From assembly GCA_937904535.1 (NCBI GenBank), contig CALELC010000239.1, positions 1-5,508 on the forward strand: a stretch of DNA of 5,508 nucleotides. Reading direction: 5' to 3'. The notes under the pieces are model-generated. The model was not told the origin of the DNA and ran no database searches. It saw only the letters and a program-made list of their open reading frames with translations. Position numbers and translations under genes: made by a program. Positions within the stretch are counted from its first letter, which is position 1. Each line of letters begins with the position of its first letter. Origin of the DNA: an uncultured Planctomycetaceae bacterium (GTDB taxonomy: Bacteria > Planctomycetota > Planctomycetia > Pirellulales > Pirellulaceae). This document shows, piece by piece, positions 4,551-5,508 of the stretch.

Positions 4551-5508
4551 CTAGCCGTTGATGCGGCGTTTTAGTTCCGCCGCTAATTCGTCGATCTTTA
4601 CCCGCGTCTGTTCCAGCGTGTCGCGGTCGCGAATCGTGACGGTTTTGTCGGTCAGAGAATCGCCGTCGACCGTGATGCAGTACGGGGTACCGATTTCGTC
4701 TTGGCGGCGATAACGGCGTCCGACAGCGCTCTTTTCGTCGTAATAGACCGTCATGTCGCGTTTGAGTTCGGCGTAGATTTCCTGCGCCAACTCGGGCATC
4801 CCGTCTTTCTTGACCAGCGGGAAAATCGCGGCCTTGATCGGAGCGAGCCGCGGATGCAGCCGCATCACAACGCGCGATTTCAGCTGACCGTTTTCGTCCG
4901 GAGCTTGGTCTTCTTGATAGGCCTCGCACAGGAACGCCAGCGCTGCTCGGTCGGCACCTGCTGACGGTTCGACAACGTGCGGCGTGAACCGCTCGCCGGT
5001 CACTTCGTCGCGGTAGGTCAGGTCGCGTCCGCTGCCGCGGTGTCGCGGTTTTCCGTTCTCGTCCTTCTCGACAACCATCGGTCGGGTGGACGGATCGAGC
5101 TTGCCTTCCATGTGGCTGCGGAGGTCGAAGTCGCCGCGGTGGGCGATGCCTTCGAGTTCGCCGTACTGGCCGGGGGCGAGGAACGGGAAGGCGTACTCGA
5201 TGTCCGCCGTGCCGACGCTGTAGTGTGCGAGCTCCTCGACGTGGTGTTCGCGGAGGATCAGCGATTCGCTGGACAGCCCGAGTTCGGTGTACCAGGCCAG
5301 GCGGCGGTCGCGCCAGTAGCGGTACCAGTCATGCGAAGTGGCTGGATGGCAAAAGAACTCGATTTCCATCTGCTCGAACTCACGCGACCGGAAGGTGAAG
5401 TTCCGCGGTGTGATCTCGTTGCGGAAGCTCTTGCCGATCTGAGCGATCCCGAATGGCAGCGCGACGCGGCTGCTGTCCAGGACGTTCTTGAAGTTGACGA
5501 AAATCCCC
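4551..5508 (-). CDS. glyQS: Glycyl-tRNA synthetase, dimeric class II type (C-terminal 318 codons; 5' end beyond right edge)
   Basis: This enzyme charges tRNA-Gly with glycine using ATP, in the cytoplasm. The visible part starts inside the catalytic core at the right edge. Class II motif 2 is seen in QIGKSFRNEITPRNFTFRSR followed by EFEQMEIEFF, with the FRNE arginine and the REFEQME acidic run characteristic of the single-chain alpha2 GlyRS. Motif 3 is VVEPSAGADRAALAFLCEAY (about 4920-4976). The anticodon-binding domain follows (RLHPRLAPIKAAIFPLVKK, then AVGRRYRRQDEIGTPYCITVD and TVTIRDRDTLEQTRV), ending at TAG 4551. The family is usually about 450-550 residues, so roughly 150-230 N-terminal residues lie outside. 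The first ATG seen in frame (5369) is internal, because motif 2 continues upstream of it without a stop. This is the bacterial/archaeal-eukaryal dimeric form and not the alpha2-beta2 GlyQ/GlyS form. No frameshift or lost key residue is visible. Confidence 0.97.
   Translation of the reverse strand, partial: GIFVNFKNVLDSSRVALPFGIAQIGKSFRNEITPRNFTFRSREFEQMEIEFFCHPATSHDWYRYWRDRRLAWYTELGLSSESLILREHHVEELAHYSVGTADIEYAFPFLAPGQYGELEGIAHRGDFDLRSHMEGKLDPSTRPMVVEKDENGKPRHRGSGRDLTYRDEVTGERFTPHVVEPSAGADRAALAFLCEAYQEDQAPDENGQLKSRVVMRLHPRLAPIKAAIFPLVKKDGMPELAQEIYAELKRDMTVYYDEKSAVGRRYRRQDEIGTPYCITVDGDSLTDKTVTIRDRDTLEQTRVKIDELAAELKRRING

Noticed and set aside
4414..4929. A 171-codon minus-strand frame overlapping the synthetase 3' end
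   Set aside because: Most of it lies in a shifted frame of the clearly coding glycyl-tRNA synthetase, and its Arg-rich translation matches nothing recognisable.
1..5508. CRISPR arrays, insertion sequences, attachment sites, tRNA or rRNA genes
   Set aside because: I looked for spaced direct repeats, terminal inverted repeats with a transposase, tRNA-like cloverleaf segments and conserved rRNA stretches by eye and found none.

Overview
The window looks like a piece of a moderately GC-rich chromosome from a Gram-negative-type bacterium, most likely a planctomycete of the Pirellula/Rhodopirellula kind. This rests on three things: a GAF-GAF-transmembrane-HlyD fusion protein, a small hypothetical protein whose C-terminal segment (CPEC, VFVFDH, GRRTFHGG) resembles proteins I associate with planctomycetes, and mixed use of Shine-Dalgarno-led and apparently leaderless or weakly led starts. 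The taxon is an inference from protein style. There is no rRNA or other marker in the window.

Left part (about 1-3168, minus strand): a two-gene operon-like pair read right to left. The first gene (3168 to 1120) encodes a 682-residue inner-membrane protein with two N-terminal GAF-like sensor domains, one membrane segment and a periplasmic HlyD-type membrane-fusion half. After a 70-base gap with a good ribosome binding site, the second gene (1049 to 42) encodes a 335-residue exported HlyD-type periplasmic adaptor. The pump, peptidase or channel they would serve is not in the window. A possible further gene reading out of the left edge would be the first place to look for it.

Centre (3169-3448): a divergent intergenic region of 280 bases. 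It holds a 21-base imperfect palindrome overlapping a plausible rightward -10 element, plus a GGGGAA/TTCCCC inverted repeat in what would be the leader. Rightward from here a small gene (3449-3895) encodes a 148-residue hypothetical protein with a helical front half and a CxxC-containing C-terminal domain.

Right part (4008-5508, minus strand): an OsmC-family thiol peroxidase-like protein (4424 to 4008), and upstream of it the C-terminal 318 codons of a dimeric class II glycyl-tRNA synthetase that runs off the right edge. The small hypothetical gene and the OsmC gene converge on a 112-base spacer with two adjacent small hairpins.

I see no CRISPR array, mobile element, tRNA or rRNA, and no evident defence or biosynthetic system. 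The most unusual item is the sensor-adaptor fusion with its partner adaptor. The rest is ordinary housekeeping or stress content.
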